Shown piece after piece: positions 42,550 through 57,453 of a stretch of 64,000 nt of DNA. Within the stretch, counting starts at the first letter, position 1. Each line of letters opens with the position of its first letter. This DNA comes from a virus: positions 1-64,000 of the IMG/VR virus record IMGVR_UViG_3300040808_000935; one strand, given 5' to 3'. The notes below the pieces were generated by a model. It was not told where the DNA came from. It searched no databases and saw nothing but the letters and a program-made list of their open reading frames with translations. The translations under genes were made by a program, and so were the position numbers.

Positions 42550-44160
42550 GTGGCAGTATTACTACGACAAATTGGAAGAGCAGAGTTAGCAAGATCCTAT
42601 TATAGAGATATAATTAATGGATATGATATCTTTAACTTTGCGGTAGGTAAAACTACACCTTGGGCTGATGAAGAATCGCCTGAGCTTCCAATTGACTCAG
42701 ATTTATATGTGAACAATTTCAAAAATGAAACATTGTTTCTACAAAAAATAAATCCAGCAGATATCTGTCTACTAGCAAGAAGAATTGACTGGACTAGTGG
42801 GACTGTTTATGACACTTACGACATAAACTACTCCCCTAGTTCATTGTCATATTCAGGTGCGTCTACGTTACATGAAGCGAACTTTTATGTAATGACAGAC
42901 GAATATAAAGTGTACAAGTGTCTTGGCAACAATTATAATGCTCCAAGCACAATAAAGCCTAATAGTATTAGTTCTTCAGTACACGAAACTTCCGACGGGT
43001 ATGTATGGAAATTTTTATTCCAAATTGCATCCTCGGACAGGACAAGATTTTTAGACTCCGAACATATACCAGTTAGAAAACTAACAGGAGCCCCAGAGTT
43101 CGACGTCAACGGTGAATTAGATTTAATCACCGTAACAGCGCCAGGTAGCGGGTATACCTCAGCACCGGCAGCTGTTATAACAGGAGATGGTATTGGGGCA
43201 ACCGCAGAAGTTACCGTAGTAGCAGGAGAAGTTACGGCTATTAATATTACAAATGCCGGCTCAGGTTACACCTTTGCATTCATCTCATTAGTGGGCGGCG
43301 GTGGAACTGGCGCAACAGCATCGGTATCACTCGGTGACGTTGATGCTCTCCCTTCACTCCAAACAAACGTAGAAGGTTCTGCAGTTTCTGGAACGTTGGA
43401 CAGAATTGATATTGTTACAACAGGACAGGATTATATTGCCGGCGATGCTAAATGTGTGGTTGAAGGCGACGGATCTGGAGCAGAATGTACAATATTTGTA
43501 GCCCCAGGAACAGGAGCTATATTAGGAGTAGAGATTACAAATCCAGGATCTGGATATACATGGGTTAACGTTACAATTGTTAATACCGACCCTGCAGCCA
43601 CTGGCTCGGGAGCAACGGCTCGTGGTGTTATATCTCCTCAGGGCGGACACGGATCACACCCACCCAAAGAATTGTTTGCTACTACTCTCGGTATTACTAT
43701 ATCCCTTGCTGATAATAGTAACGAAGATTTGATAAAAGGAAACGATTTTAGACAAGTTGGACTAATTAAGAATGTCCAAAATTATTCAGACAGTAACATA
43801 TATAATAACCTCACAGGAACAGCAAGTTTTATAGTTAATGTAGATCTAGCTGATGCTTCAAAATATGTTGAAGACGATATCATTCAAAGTAATGATAAAG
43901 GTAGATTTAGAGTAATTACCTCAGTCGCAAATAGCGATGGATTAACTCAAGACGTATACTTACAAGGAATTGTTCCGTATATTACGGTAGCTAGTATATT
44001 AGAAAATACCACTCAAGGGGAGACTGGAATGACTATAAATAGTATTACAGCTCCCGAGGTTAATATGAAAACCGGAACTCTAGTGTATATAGAAAACAGG
44101 CCTGCTATTACAAGATCTACAGATCAGGTTGAAACTATTAAAGCTATAATTAATTTTTAG
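42550..44160 (+). CDS. 8: Baseplate wedge gp8 with large inserted GSGYT region
   Basis: 536 residues from a GTG start (T4 gp8: 334). The termini match gp8: an N-terminal FNFAVGKTTPWADE, then DGYVWKFLFQI, and the C-terminal TGTLVYIENRPAITRSTDQVETI (T4 has EMIYMENRPPIIMAMDQTEEI). Between about 185 and 360 lie Gly-rich units (APGSGYTSAPAAVITGDG, NAGSGYTF, NPGSGYTW) absent from T4. These explain the extra length. gp8 is a wedge part linking gp10/gp7. The insertion probably makes a surface-exposed beta module. Confidence 0.88.
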   Translation: MAVLLRQIGRAELARSYYRDIINGYDIFNFAVGKTTPWADEESPELPIDSDLYVNNFKNETLFLQKINPADICLLARRIDWTSGTVYDTYDINYSPSSLSYSGASTLHEANFYVMTDEYKVYKCLGNNYNAPSTIKPNSISSSVHETSDGYVWKFLFQIASSDRTRFLDSEHIPVRKLTGAPEFDVNGELDLITVTAPGSGYTSAPAAVITGDGIGATAEVTVVAGEVTAINITNAGSGYTFAFISLVGGGGTGATASVSLGDVDALPSLQTNVEGSAVSGTLDRIDIVTTGQDYIAGDAKCVVEGDGSGAECTIFVAPGTGAILGVEITNPGSGYTWVNVTIVNTDPAATGSGATARGVISPQGGHGSHPPKELFATTLGITISLADNSNEDLIKGNDFRQVGLIKNVQNYSDSNIYNNLTGTASFIVNVDLADASKYVEDDIIQSNDKGRFRVITSVANSDGLTQDVYLQGIVPYITVASILENTTQGETGMTINSITAPEVNMKTGTLVYIENRPAITRSTDQVETIKAIINF

Positions 44161-44169
44161 GAAAAATAA

Positions 44170-50373
<6,204 letters not shown>

Positions 50374-50377
50374 AATT

Positions 50378-50620
50378 ATGAAGACTATAAATACTACATT
50401 AATAAGCCTAGACGATTCCGCAGAGTTAAAGAGAGACCCTCACTCTAAGGCATTGTTAAGCACTAGTATTAACAAGCTCGAAGCGTATCGAGAGAAAAAG
50501 AGAGTTAATTTACAACAGAAAATGCGTATAGATCAATGCGTAGATGATATAAATACTCTTAAACAAGAGATGACAGATATTAAAGTAATGTTAACTCAAA
50601 TTATTAATAAAATTAATTAG
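50378..50620 (+). CDS. Small coiled-coil protein
   Basis: 80 residues from the ATG at 50378. The frame from 50357 overlaps the giant gene and is less likely. It is charged throughout, with a heptad helix at the end (DINTLKQEMTDIKVMLTQIINKIN). It lies between the giant fibre gene and the next fibre gene. It may be a fibre-assembly chaperone or trimerisation factor, by position only. Confidence 0.55.
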   Translation: MKTINTTLISLDDSAELKRDPHSKALLSTSINKLEAYREKKRVNLQQKMRIDQCVDDINTLKQEMTDIKVMLTQIINKIN

Positions 50621-50631
50621 AAGGTAAAGAC

Positions 50632-51132
50632 ATGGCAACAATTACATTAAGATCAGTTAAGGGTAGTCCTTTAACTAATAATGAAGTCGATACAAACTTT
50701 ACCAACCTAAATACTGACAAATACCAATCCGGGGACTCAATCGTAGCCGCTGATTTAACAGCATCCGGAGATTTTTCAGTAACCGGTGAGACTAAGCTTG
50801 GTACTACTTCGGGTGTTACAGCAGCAGGAACAACACAAGGTGACGCAACAGCGTTAACAAAAACCTTCCACGTTGTAACTAATGCGACGGCAGCACAAGG
50901 TGTCAAACTACCAGCAGCAGAAACCGGTAAGGTTGTTACAGTATTAAACGACACTTTGGTAAGTATTAAACTATGGCCTGAATCGGGCGATCAAATAGAC
51001 GGTGGTAGCGTAGACGCAGCTAGAGATCTAGGTCCTGGCATGACTCTGAGGCTTGTAGCGATCTCAGGCGTTAAATGGAATTCGCTTTCAGATACACTAA
51101 TTTTTAACAGCTCAGGCACGAGGATTAATTAA
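50632..51132 (+). CDS. Tail-fibre-type protein
   Basis: 166 residues. The opening ATITLRSVKGSPLTNNEVDTNFTNLNTDK is the phage fibre N-terminal type found in marine myoviruses. It continues with short beta repeats (DLTASGDFSVTGETKLG) and GVKLPAAETGKVVTVLND. The C-terminus (LVAISGVKWNSLSDTLIF) is beta-rich. AAGGTAAAG precedes the ATG. It probably forms part of a short fibre. Confidence 0.7.
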   Translation: MATITLRSVKGSPLTNNEVDTNFTNLNTDKYQSGDSIVAADLTASGDFSVTGETKLGTTSGVTAAGTTQGDATALTKTFHVVTNATAAQGVKLPAAETGKVVTVLNDTLVSIKLWPESGDQIDGGSVDAARDLGPGMTLRLVAISGVKWNSLSDTLIFNSSGTRIN

Positions 51133-51134
51133 GA

Positions 51135-52526
51135 ATGAGACCTTTACGAATCAAAGCATCAGGCACTCCTATAACAGGTGCAAATTACCAGGGCTTACAA
51201 GAGATGAGCGATGGTGAAATTAATCAATATCTCTCAAATGTTATTACACAAAAGTTTGCCGATGACTCTGATGGTACAGGCACAGCTGAGTTAAACATTA
51301 ACGGATCGGGTACTGGCATTGGTACATTCGTTGATACACAAAGAAACGATGCAATTGGCGCTCACCCTTCAGGTGGAGCTACCACAACTACTAATTACGC
51401 ATTTAACCAAGTAACAACAGCAGCAACCGAAAGTATTACTGATAGAGTAGTTGGTTGGGATAACGCAATCAAACAAATGACTGACGGCGACTTAGATACT
51501 GACGTTTTAGATAAAGCGATTGATAGTATGGTTACCGAATCAGATTACACCGTTGGACAGTATTCACTTAGACCTACTGCTCCTACAGGCGGCACGTGGA
51601 CATCTAGATATACAATTACAGACACCGCACAAGGCGGCAACTCCACAACTTACTTGTGGCAAAAGACTGCACCTACATCTAGCCCCAACTCAGATTTAGC
51701 AGCACTTAAAACTGACGGATCTTCTGTTAGAATGATGAGCGATGCAGAAATGGAACAGATGGTTCCTAGTTTTAGAAATAGAATCATAGATACAAATATC
51801 GGAACATACAAGGTACAACAATCTGCTCCTTCATCTGGTGGTACTTGGGTACAGATGGGAGATTCCTTTAGTAACACTCAACAGGAAATAGAATCTGAAA
51901 ACTATGTAGGGAACTACACAGGATCTTACACCGGGGCTTATAACCAGGCGTTCTCAGGAACATATGCAGGTAACTACACGGGCGCCAAAACATACACCGG
52001 TAACTATTCTGGAACATATGCAGGTAACTACGTGGGTGGTTATGTGGGCGCCAAAACATACAGTGGAAGCTACTCAGGTAACTACGCAGGATCGTATCAA
52101 GGTAACTATGCAGGAACTTCAGCATATGCTGGAAACTATTCTGGATCGTATCAAGGTAACTATGTTCTATATTACGCAGGTTATGCACACGCTACATATA
52201 CAGGATACTATTCTGGAACGTATACGGGTTACTACACAGGACCTAAGACATACACCGGGTACTACACTGGAACGTATACTGGTTACTACACAGGTAACTA
52301 TGTAGGAACTTCAGCATATTCCGGAACCTATACAGGTTACTATGATGGAACCTATACAGGTAACTATGTAGGAACTTCAGCATATACAGGTTACTACACC
52401 GGCTCATATACTGGGTATTTCTCAGGATCGTATTCAGGCACATATGCCGGAACATACGCAGGCGACACTATTCAAGCGAGTAAAGAAACACTTTCAACCA
52501 TTGCACTTTGGTTGAGAACTGCTTAA
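51135..52526 (+). CDS. Fibre protein with Tyr-Thr/Ser-Gly repeats
   Basis: 463 residues. The first ~255 residues are ordinary fibre sequence with an APTGGTW/APSSGGTW pair. Residues ~255-450 are about 40 short units of the form GxYxGxY (such as GNYTGSYTG, GTYAGNYVG, YTGYYTGTY). It ends with a short helix (ETLSTIALWLRTA). Alternating Tyr and Gly would give a stiff beta or silk-like rod with exposed aromatic side chains, suitable for binding sugars. It is the last gene before the second accessory island. Confidence 0.75.
   Translation: MRPLRIKASGTPITGANYQGLQEMSDGEINQYLSNVITQKFADDSDGTGTAELNINGSGTGIGTFVDTQRNDAIGAHPSGGATTTTNYAFNQVTTAATESITDRVVGWDNAIKQMTDGDLDTDVLDKAIDSMVTESDYTVGQYSLRPTAPTGGTWTSRYTITDTAQGGNSTTYLWQKTAPTSSPNSDLAALKTDGSSVRMMSDAEMEQMVPSFRNRIIDTNIGTYKVQQSAPSSGGTWVQMGDSFSNTQQEIESENYVGNYTGSYTGAYNQAFSGTYAGNYTGAKTYTGNYSGTYAGNYVGGYVGAKTYSGSYSGNYAGSYQGNYAGTSAYAGNYSGSYQGNYVLYYAGYAHATYTGYYSGTYTGYYTGPKTYTGYYTGTYTGYYTGNYVGTSAYSGTYTGYYDGTYTGNYVGTSAYTGYYTGSYTGYFSGSYSGTYAGTYAGDTIQASKETLSTIALWLRTA
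51898..52470 (+). repeat. Tandem 12-base-type repeats encoding GxYxGxY
   Basis: Dense short in-frame repeats such as GGTAACTAC and GGAACATAT, with longer repeated blocks (for example GTAGGAACTTCAGCATAT twice near 52301 and 52368). This is a site where unit number could vary by slippage or recombination. Confidence 0.8.
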
Positions 52527-52533
52527 ATAGGAC

Positions 52534-52562
52534 TTGACAAGGCATTATATATAAGTTATAAT
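52534..52562 (+). promoter_or_regulatory. Sigma70-type promoter
   Basis: TTGACA at 52534-52539, a 17-base spacer, and TATAAT at 52557-52562, starting the accessory island. The ATG at 52594 has TGGAGTAA upstream. Confidence 0.85.
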
Positions 52563-52593
52563 GCCGTTATACATTTTAATTATGGAGTAAATT

Positions 52594-53088
52594 ATGGCGA
52601 GAAGTAAAAAGAAGTTTGATGTCAAAGATGTCAAAGTTGAACTAATCGATCCTAAAAAAGCAAAAAAAGAACCTACCAAATTTGAATTTCCGTATTGGTC
52701 CAATAAGGAAGCAAAGCATCTTATTGCTACTATTGTTATGCCAGATGGCAGACGTAGCCTCGCTTCTATTATGGATAAGGATGGAACGAATCCCGACTAT
52801 CTAGCAATACTAGAACAATTCACCGAAGAACAAATTGACGAAAATACCGCAGAGGGTCTAAAGCGCAGAAACGAAAATGTGCGTAGACAAATGGAAAGGC
52901 GAGAAGCCGAAGCAGCAAGAGCACAACAAGAATCACTGTTTGCATCAAAGTTGGAAGCATTTGAAATACCTCTTATTAAAAACTCTACCAACGTCGAGTT
53001 TAAAAAACTAATTCGAAAGTCCAAATCTCCTATGGAGGTAGCAGCATACGCTACGATATTGTTACAAAAAGAATTAGAATCCGAATAG
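52594..53088 (+). CDS. Charged hypothetical protein
   Basis: 164 residues. The Lys-rich start ARSKKKFDVKDVKVELIDPKKAKKE is followed by WSNKEAKHLIATIVMPDGRRSLASI and a long charged helix (RRNENVRRQMERREAEAARAQQ). Proteins of this plan are found in T4-like marine phages, with no known function. It has its own sigma70-type promoter. The next gene follows after 9 bases. Confidence 0.6.
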   Translation: MARSKKKFDVKDVKVELIDPKKAKKEPTKFEFPYWSNKEAKHLIATIVMPDGRRSLASIMDKDGTNPDYLAILEQFTEEQIDENTAEGLKRRNENVRRQMERREAEAARAQQESLFASKLEAFEIPLIKNSTNVEFKKLIRKSKSPMEVAAYATILLQKELESE

Positions 53089-53097
53089 GAATATATT

Positions 53098-53826
53098 ATG
53101 TCTAAGCGAGAAGGCGACGGTTTTGTAATTGTCGCAACTAAAATGCCAGGCTACTTTAGAGCCGCAATCAAACTAGCAGAGTCTATTATAGACTTTTGGC
53201 CCGAAGCTAAAATTACTTTCTACACAGAAGAAAAATGGGTAGACACCGCACACCCAGAGTGCGAACTAAAACCTGGACAATATCAATTATTTGATAATGT
53301 AATTACATGGGAAGTCCCTAGTCATATTAGAGCTAAACTCTGGGCACTAGAACATACTCCATACGAAAGAACTTGTTATTTAGATTGTGATATGGAATGT
53401 TGGCATGAAGATATCCAAGATGTTTTTGATCTACTCGGCGATAAAGATTTAGTCTTTACAAAGATAAGACCTTACAATGCCAAACTAACAAAACTTTCAA
53501 ACACAGAAGAAATGACTATGCACTGTGGTTGGTTTGTTTACAACGACAAACCTGATACACTGGCTCTAATGAGTGCGTGGTATGGTGAATACTTACACCA
53601 ACAAACAAAAGAATATGATATCGCACATTATCCTATAGACGCAATTAAATGGGATACTTTTACAATGTGGCGACTATTAACTTACAGCGATCATAAAGTA
53701 AATTGGGGATTTATTAATGAGCCTGACGCAAGGTGGAACTTTGTAAACGGATACAAGGATGAAGAACTTCAAGGGACTGACATCGTTTTATACCACTACA
53801 CAATTCCTAATTGGCAGCTTAAGTAA
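53098..53826 (+). CDS. Glycosyltransferase, GT-A fold with DxD
   Basis: 242 residues. FVIVATKMPGYFRAAIKLAESI then KITFYTEE is the GT-A Rossmann start. RTCYLDCDME gives D96-x-D98, the metal and nucleotide-sugar motif. AKLWALEHTPYER and PIDAIKWDTFTMW fit GT8-like transferases. The acceptor is unknown. It overlaps the methyltransferase gene by 1 base, and both may act on the same glycan. Confidence 0.7.
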   Translation: MSKREGDGFVIVATKMPGYFRAAIKLAESIIDFWPEAKITFYTEEKWVDTAHPECELKPGQYQLFDNVITWEVPSHIRAKLWALEHTPYERTCYLDCDMECWHEDIQDVFDLLGDKDLVFTKIRPYNAKLTKLSNTEEMTMHCGWFVYNDKPDTLALMSAWYGEYLHQQTKEYDIAHYPIDAIKWDTFTMWRLLTYSDHKVNWGFINEPDARWNFVNGYKDEELQGTDIVLYHYTIPNWQLK

Positions 53827-54449
53827 TGAGTGAAGTCGAGCAGTGGAAACTTTACAATGAGTGGACATACGACAACTTCTTTTCAGAAATTAAAGAGACA
53901 GATTCAGTTTTAGAATTGGGACCTTTAATCGGATTCCACACAGAACTTATCCAAAGAAGAAAACCAAAAATTCTTAAGGTTGTAGAACCTAACACAGGTG
54001 ACGCACTAGAGGCTTTAAAGGTTAAGACATCATTAAGTGATAATCAAATATACAATGGCACTGCAAATGATTATTACAAAGAACATAATGAGACATTTGA
54101 TACGGTAGTTTGTTGCGGACTACTTTATCACTTGCTAGCACCAGAACACTTGTTAGAGCAGATAGTAAACCGATCTAAACCTAAAAGAATTATTATATCT
54201 AATTTAGAAGCAAAAGATTCTATTGTCAAGTATAATACTAGGGAAGATGGTAGAGAGGCGTTTGCTAGATCTGATGATAAAGGAATAACTAAACCTATTA
54301 GATATGGAGTTTCTTTATCTGCAGATACAACACGAGGTATGTTAGAAAGTGTTGGTTATAAATGTTTGAGAAACTTAAATACAGTAGGTATCTGGGATAA
54401 GTATATATATTATTGGCAACTATATGAGGTAGACAATGAAATGGGTTAA
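53826..54449 (+). CDS. SAM-dependent methyltransferase (class I)
   Basis: 207 residues. SVLELGPLIGFHTELI is motif I (an E-L-G-P loop), LKVVEPN is the acidic strand 2 end, and DTVVCCGLLYHLLAPEHLL is the motif IV/post-IV stretch typical of small-molecule or sugar methyltransferases. The length fits a stand-alone core. The acceptor is not evident. Its neighbours are a glycosyltransferase and an oxygenase-like protein. It overlaps the next gene by 14 bases. Confidence 0.78.
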   Translation: MSEVEQWKLYNEWTYDNFFSEIKETDSVLELGPLIGFHTELIQRRKPKILKVVEPNTGDALEALKVKTSLSDNQIYNGTANDYYKEHNETFDTVVCCGLLYHLLAPEHLLEQIVNRSKPKRIIISNLEAKDSIVKYNTREDGREAFARSDDKGITKPIRYGVSLSADTTRGMLESVGYKCLRNLNTVGIWDKYIYYWQLYEVDNEMG

Positions 54450-55086
54450 CATAAGCGACGAGCTATTAGATATTCTTCAACCGTACACCGACTGGTTTTT
54501 TAGTCAAGACTTAACTGAACTTGAAAAACATATTGACGGGAAAAGAGCAGGCGACGAAACTATAGATACTGCCTGTGAAAAAGAATACTTAGATATGATT
54601 GTTGCAAAGGATGGCGCCCATGTTGGATACCCAGAACATACAAAATCTATAGATATATTAATGGACGAAAGAACTCCTCGTGAACACAGAGAAAAGTGTC
54701 AAGAGTTAAATAGAGAATTGTGTGCTTACTTAGGTGCTAGAAATCAAGCAGTTCAAGTTTACTATCCTAAAGACGGATTTATGGCCTGGCACAATAACTG
54801 GAATGCATCTGGCTATAATATTCTTTTATCTTATAGTCCAACGGGTAATGGATTCTTTAAGTATTTAGATCCTAAAACTAAAGAACTTGTTACAATGAAA
54901 GATAAAGCAGGTTGGGCTTGTAAAGTAGGATACTACGGAAGGGGTAGAGAACCTGACAAAGTTTATTACCATTGTGCAGGTTCATATGAAGATCGCCTTA
55001 CTTTAGGGTTTGTTATTCCACATTTAGAATTGTGGCGTAACATGATTGAAGATATCTCAGGAGAAGATGCTACTTCTTACCAATAG
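54436..55086 (+). CDS. 2OG-Fe(II) oxygenase-like protein
   Basis: 216 residues. VQVYYPKDGFMAWHNNWNA then YNILLSYSPTGNGFFKYLD and VYYHCAGSYEDRLTLGFVI fit a double-stranded beta-helix with two histidines, as in 2-oxoglutarate/iron hydroxylases common in marine phages. The iron ligand set (H-x-N/D…H) is plausible, but the acidic ligand is uncertain. It converges with the minus-strand methyltransferase gene and overlaps it by 17 bases. Confidence 0.55.
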   Translation: MKWVNISDELLDILQPYTDWFFSQDLTELEKHIDGKRAGDETIDTACEKEYLDMIVAKDGAHVGYPEHTKSIDILMDERTPREHREKCQELNRELCAYLGARNQAVQVYYPKDGFMAWHNNWNASGYNILLSYSPTGNGFFKYLDPKTKELVTMKDKAGWACKVGYYGRGREPDKVYYHCAGSYEDRLTLGFVIPHLELWRNMIEDISGEDATSYQ

Positions 55087-55747
55087 CCATAAATCTATCG
55101 TAAAACTTTTTACCGTCCCACGAATAATAATATTGAATTGTCTTGCCACTATAATAAGTGTCCTTTAATCCTATATTTTCTATTAGCGCAAGTTCGCTAT
55201 CAACACAATTAATGCCGTACATTTCTTCCATTACGTTAGAAGACTGACAAGCAAATATTGCATGCTTGTTAGCAGTATAAAGATCTTGTAACGGATACAT
55301 CTGTTCGCACCCTAAAGATATAACAACATCTACATTCATCTGATTAAGTTCGTCAAACGCAAAAGGAACATCTAAGTTCCAGTGATTAATCTTAATGAAC
55401 TCTTCTTTAATATAATGCCCATTAAAAACTTTAGATAACTCTAAAGCCTCAGGATCAATATCGACCAAGTGTAGTTGCCCTACAGATAAGTTTTCACAAA
55501 GCAGAGGCACTAAAGGAATACCTAACCAAGAATTTAGAACAAGAATATTCAATCCTTCTTCTTTCATATAGTGTTCTTCTAGAACTTTCTTTAGTTCTTC
55601 CACCATCCAAATACCTGCTTCCATAGTATTCGGATTGAGAGCCTGTCTAAAGTCCTCATGTTTATGCTTCATTTCATGTTCGACTTTAGCTAGTCCATCG
55701 CCCCAGTGTTGGAGACTGTTTAAAAAATTATAGTTCAAATTTGACAT
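55070..55747 (-). CDS. Methyltransferase-like protein (paralogue of 4596-5189)
   Basis: 225 residues from the ATG at 55747, with GGAAGGAAAGAAG directly upstream. The longer frame to 55888 lies inside the previous gene and is rejected. NILVLNSWLGIPLV, then LHLVDIDPEALEL, VVISLGCEQMYP and the final FMAIGKK repeat the plan of the 4596-5189 protein. The fold is Rossmann-like and the glycine loop is atypical. It is the last gene of the minus-strand glycosyltransferase run. Confidence 0.65.
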   Translation of the reverse strand: MSNLNYNFLNSLQHWGDGLAKVEHEMKHKHEDFRQALNPNTMEAGIWMVEELKKVLEEHYMKEEGLNILVLNSWLGIPLVPLLCENLSVGQLHLVDIDPEALELSKVFNGHYIKEEFIKINHWNLDVPFAFDELNQMNVDVVISLGCEQMYPLQDLYTANKHAIFACQSSNVMEEMYGINCVDSELALIENIGLKDTYYSGKTIQYYYSWDGKKFYDRFMAIGKK

Positions 55748-56411
55748 CTTCTTTCCTTCCCATTGAATCAAATAAACAAACGTAAGGCATTTGTCTATAG
55801 ACTTGTTTTTCTGTATCATGGGGCCAAATATAACCTTGGTTATAACTGTACGCCCACCCAATTGGAAAATATTTAATCCTAGCAACACCGCGGTGTCCGA
55901 AGAAATTATCTATTCCCCTGTAATACCAAAGTATCTGTTTTAGATGCTTGTTAAGATATAAAGTAATATCTTCGGTATTTAAATTATCATTCCATCTTAA
56001 AACTGACGAGTTCAAGTCAGTATACTTATGTGGAATGTGTCTTGTATCTTTATATTGAGTTTCCATATCATGCCAGTGTGTCTTAATGAAACACAAACAA
56101 TCCTCAGGATCAAACTCAACCCATTCGTCTAAGTTTCTTTGAATGATAACATCTAAGTCGAAAAACATTTTCTCGCCCTTTTGACGAACTACATTATCAT
56201 CAAACAAGTACATTTTATTCCACCACTTTTCTAAGTTATTATTTTTAGGTAGTGGAATAACATTTATATCTTCAGACAATCCTCTAGGGTCTTCTGTTAA
56301 ACAAAAGAACTTAAACTCTGAGCTAATGTTCTTAACACAGGATTCGTAAATTGCTTGAACGTGCTTGTGGGAATACTTGTTTCCCCACTTCACGGTATAA
56401 ATGTTTATCAT
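55728..56411 (-). CDS. Glycosyltransferase, K-W-G family (1)
   Basis: 227 residues from the ATG at 56411, which overlaps the previous stop as ATGA. NIYTVKWGNKYSHKHVQAIYES opens the GT-A domain. MFFDLDVII gives the DxD motif at about 85-87, and WAYSYNQGYIWPHD lies near the end. It shares the opening (KWG-x-KY) and the DLD motif with three other proteins in this strand run (56408, 58917, 59665). The predicted substrate is a nucleotide sugar and the acceptor is unknown. Confidence 0.75.
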   Translation of the reverse strand: MINIYTVKWGNKYSHKHVQAIYESCVKNISSEFKFFCLTEDPRGLSEDINVIPLPKNNNLEKWWNKMYLFDDNVVRQKGEKMFFDLDVIIQRNLDEWVEFDPEDCLCFIKTHWHDMETQYKDTRHIPHKYTDLNSSVLRWNDNLNTEDITLYLNKHLKQILWYYRGIDNFFGHRGVARIKYFPIGWAYSYNQGYIWPHDTEKQVYRQMPYVCLFDSMGRKEDVKFEL

Positions 56412-57220
56412 TGCCAATGCTTTAATAGTTTAGGATCTACCAACTCATCTTGTTTGGTGTGTCCTCTACTCTTATCCTCAAATGGTAGTAAGTCTACATT
56501 AAACACGCAAACAATACAACCTTCTCTATAAACTCCGACATCCATATCACCACTGTCCCAATCTCTACCTCTGTTATACGAATAGGCGTATTCAGATGGG
56601 AAGTAGTCCCACAGGTTTTCACCATAGATGCCCCATTTCCAACTGTGATAGTTATCTGTTCCGTCGGTATAAGTGAACCATATCTTTTCTTGATTCTCTA
56701 ATACATCGTTCCAAATAATCTCACATTGATCATCGCTCCAAACTTGACAGGACCCGTTTGTGTATGCGCCGTGTGAAAGTTTGAATCTTCGTGTTTTCAT
56801 TGGGCGGGGATCTTGCCACCATGAACGCATCTTTGTAGGACGCTCCATGTTGTAAGTAATGATAGGTTCTAAATCACGTTGAATGATGACATCCAAGTCA
56901 AAGAAAATAAAGCGGCCAGTAGGTTTATCGTCTGCAAAATTATGAGTATTGAATACAAACGTCTTGGGTCTATCCCAACATCTTGCCATGCCGTACTTGA
57001 AGTTGTCGCCACCAAACCAATACTTAGGATGGATATTGGGAATATCAGGAAAATCAATAACTTTAATATCATCTAAAAGTCCTTCTGCATCGTCGGTATA
57101 ACAATAAAAATGAAAGTCGTGTTTTTTGTCGACATGCCGTTTCGTCATGTTATACAAACGATTAACAAAATGAGGCCCATACTTTGAGCCCCATTTAGAG
57201 CAGACTATATTTACCCTCAT
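56408..57220 (-). CDS. Glycosyltransferase, K-W-G family (2)
   Basis: 270 residues. NIVCSKWGSKYGPHFVNRLYNM, then FHFYCYTDDAEGL, IFFDLDVIIQRDLEP (D108-x-D110) and EYAYSYNRGRDWDSG are the same blocks as in its neighbours, most like the 58917-59699 protein. It is coupled at both ends by 4-base overlaps. Likely role: addition of one sugar residue in the island's glycan. Confidence 0.78.
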   Translation of the reverse strand: MRVNIVCSKWGSKYGPHFVNRLYNMTKRHVDKKHDFHFYCYTDDAEGLLDDIKVIDFPDIPNIHPKYWFGGDNFKYGMARCWDRPKTFVFNTHNFADDKPTGRFIFFDLDVIIQRDLEPIITYNMERPTKMRSWWQDPRPMKTRRFKLSHGAYTNGSCQVWSDDQCEIIWNDVLENQEKIWFTYTDGTDNYHSWKWGIYGENLWDYFPSEYAYSYNRGRDWDSGDMDVGVYREGCIVCVFNVDLLPFEDKSRGHTKQDELVDPKLLKHWQ

Positions 57221-57453
57221 AGTTCTTCCACGACGTGTTGAATGACAAAATCTCTACCATACATCAAGCTATAGTTAACTAGCTCAGAAACAATATCCTT
57301 TGTCTTTTCCTCAAATTGATTTTTATTACAATGAACGACAATAGAAACAAACTTGCCGTTTCTAACAGAGTCGATTACATCGTCCGTATCTTTTTTATCC
57401 CAAGTATCAAAGGATCCAAAATACGCATCCGCTTTCCTTGTTGATTTATACAT
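57217..57453 (-). CDS. Small hypothetical protein in glycosyltransferase run
   Basis: 78 residues from the ATG at 57453, with GGAG 9 bases upstream. A GTG at 57468 is the alternative start. Basic start, then DAYFGSFDTWDKKDTDDVIDSVRNGKFVSIVVHCNKNQFE. It overlaps the previous gene by 8 bases and the next by 4. No family is recognised. It may be a partner of the SPASM-like protein. Confidence 0.6.
   Translation of the reverse strand: MYKSTRKADAYFGSFDTWDKKDTDDVIDSVRNGKFVSIVVHCNKNQFEEKTKDIVSELVNYSLMYGRDFVIQHVVEEL

Noticed and set aside
51898-52470. CRISPR-like short tandem repeats
   Set aside because: Repeats are in frame in a long gene, without unique spacers of constant length. The same holds for 61260-61490.
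55748-55888. Longer start for the 55070 methyltransferase-like gene
   Set aside because: The extra 47 residues overlap the preceding glycosyltransferase gene, and a strong ribosome site sits right before the ATG at 55747.
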